Both the position numbers and the translations under genes were made by a program. From positions 2,513,754 through 2,577,753 of the forward strand of contig NZ_CP024636.1 in NCBI RefSeq assembly GCF_009728735.1: 64,000 nucleotides of DNA. Reading direction: 5' to 3'. The stretch comes from Pantoea phytobeneficialis. GTDB taxonomy: Bacteria; Pseudomonadota; Gammaproteobacteria; Enterobacterales; Enterobacteriaceae. Positions 63,750 to 64,000 of this stretch are shown piece by piece. Position 1 is the first letter of the stretch, and every line of letters starts with the position of its first letter. The notes beneath the pieces were generated by a model that ran no database searches, was not told the origin of the DNA, and saw only the letters and a list, made by a program, of their open reading frames with translations.

Positions 63750-63925
63750 CTACCCGTTACACGAAACGGAGGCAGCTTGTCGCGCCGCTTAAGACCCGAT
63801 CTTGTGCCGTAGCTTAAAGCCCTCCGTTTCTCCTTTCACGCCAGCATCTACTCTGAACGGTAACCAGAAGCTCTGACTTCGTATGTACAAGGCAAGATGG
63901 CGTGATGGTTCATGTGAAAGGGAGC
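63750..63925 (+). ncRNA. Candidate bridge RNA of IS110 element
   Basis: Two long-range stems are visible. GAAACGGAGG (63763-63772) pairs with CCTCCGTTTC (63821-63830) around a 48-nt internal loop. CACGCC-AGC-ATC (63837-63848) pairs with GATGGCGTG (63896-63904), and this is closed further by CTTTCAC (63833-63839 region) with GTGAAAG (63914-63920). Two successive stems with large loops upstream of the recombinase is the plan of IS110 bridge RNAs (target loop, then donor loop). Ends are approximate. Confidence 0.55.
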
Positions 63926-63931
63926 TGTCTT

Positions 63932-64000
63932 ATGATTTATCTCGGTATTGATGTCAGTAAAAACAAACTCGACCTCTGCCTGTTGCCCGGCAACGGGAAA
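63932..64000 (+). CDS. IS110 family recombinase, N-terminal fragment
   Basis: 23 codons to the window edge, MIYLGIDVSKNKLDLCLLPG. The first Asp of the RuvC-like DEDD site lies in GIDVSK, the usual opening of IS110 transposases. GGGAG lies 7-8 nt before the ATG. The rest of the gene is outside the window. Confidence 0.82.
   Translation, partial: MIYLGIDVSKNKLDLCLLPGNGK

Larger units (their letters stand above)
63724..64000 (+). mobile_element. IS110-family insertion sequence, left end
   Basis: From the break in the palindromic repeat at about 63723 to the window edge. It comprises about 208 nt of structured noncoding DNA followed by the start of a DEDD recombinase. IS110-group elements lack terminal inverted repeats and have their noncoding guide RNA upstream of the gene, as here. 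The right end is outside the window. Confidence 0.7.

Overview
The window looks like chromosome from an enterobacterium of the Erwiniaceae, most likely Pantoea or a close relative. The block prfC-osmY-ytjA-yjjU-yjjV-deoCABD keeps the order known from Escherichia coli, and ftnA, treF, ylaC, adiC, hcxA, yfiRNB and tRNA-Phe are recognisably enterobacterial. The intervening content (Csu-type pili, an Anbu cluster, an ornithine-lipid synthase-like fusion, a second PBP2, an M60 peptidase) is not that of E. coli K-12. A short palindromic repeat with core GGCGCGATTTATCGCGC recurs between genes throughout, and a second palindrome family (CTCTCCC...GGGAGAG) forms small arrays. These assignments rest on remembered protein families; no database search was run.

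Layout. 1-5.5 kb: end of an MFS transporter, then a minus-strand five-gene Csu-type archaic chaperone-usher pilus operon. 6-10.4 kb: two tandem MHYT-GGDEF-EAL membrane proteins, the first with a damaged EAL site. 10.5-13.4 kb: MocR-type regulator, ylaC, a YjlB-like cupin. 13.5-17.4 kb: Anbu operon (ATP-grasp, alpha-E, transglutaminase, proteasome-like Anbu) behind a near-consensus sigma-54 promoter and a perfect NtrC-type palindrome. 17.5-19.3 kb: OlsF-like double acyltransferase. 19.5-22.4 kb: four-PAS GGDEF-EAL protein. 22.4-25.7 kb: ftnA, then yjiH-yjiG-M20 peptidase, again with sigma-54 and NtrC-like sites. 25.9-35.1 kb: prfC to deoD. 35.1-39 kb: palindrome array, second PBP2, soluble PAS-PAS chemoreceptor, tRNA-Phe. 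39-49.3 kb: M60 metallopeptidase, adiC-adiA acid-resistance pair, broken proline dehydrogenase, yfiRNB. 49.3-55.4 kb: LVIVD protein with an orphan periplasmic binding protein, hcxA, uxuA, PAS-GGDEF. 55.4-61.6 kb: amidohydrolase and ABM-domain membrane protein, LysR regulator, MFS exporter, haloperoxidase-like hydrolase. 61.7-64 kb: treF, which appears to start at ATT, and the left end of an IS110-family element inserted at a palindromic repeat.

Two themes run through the window. First, cyclic-di-GMP and surface life: five GGDEF or GGDEF-EAL enzymes, the YfiR/YfiB control module, a BdlA-like sensor and a pilus operon lie within 55 kb. Second, nitrogen scavenging: two peptidase-containing operons carry linked NtrC-like and sigma-54 sites, suggesting that both are induced by nitrogen limitation. 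The deo regulon shows a promoter close to E. coli deoP2, with two CRP-like sites 52 bp apart and a DeoR operator.
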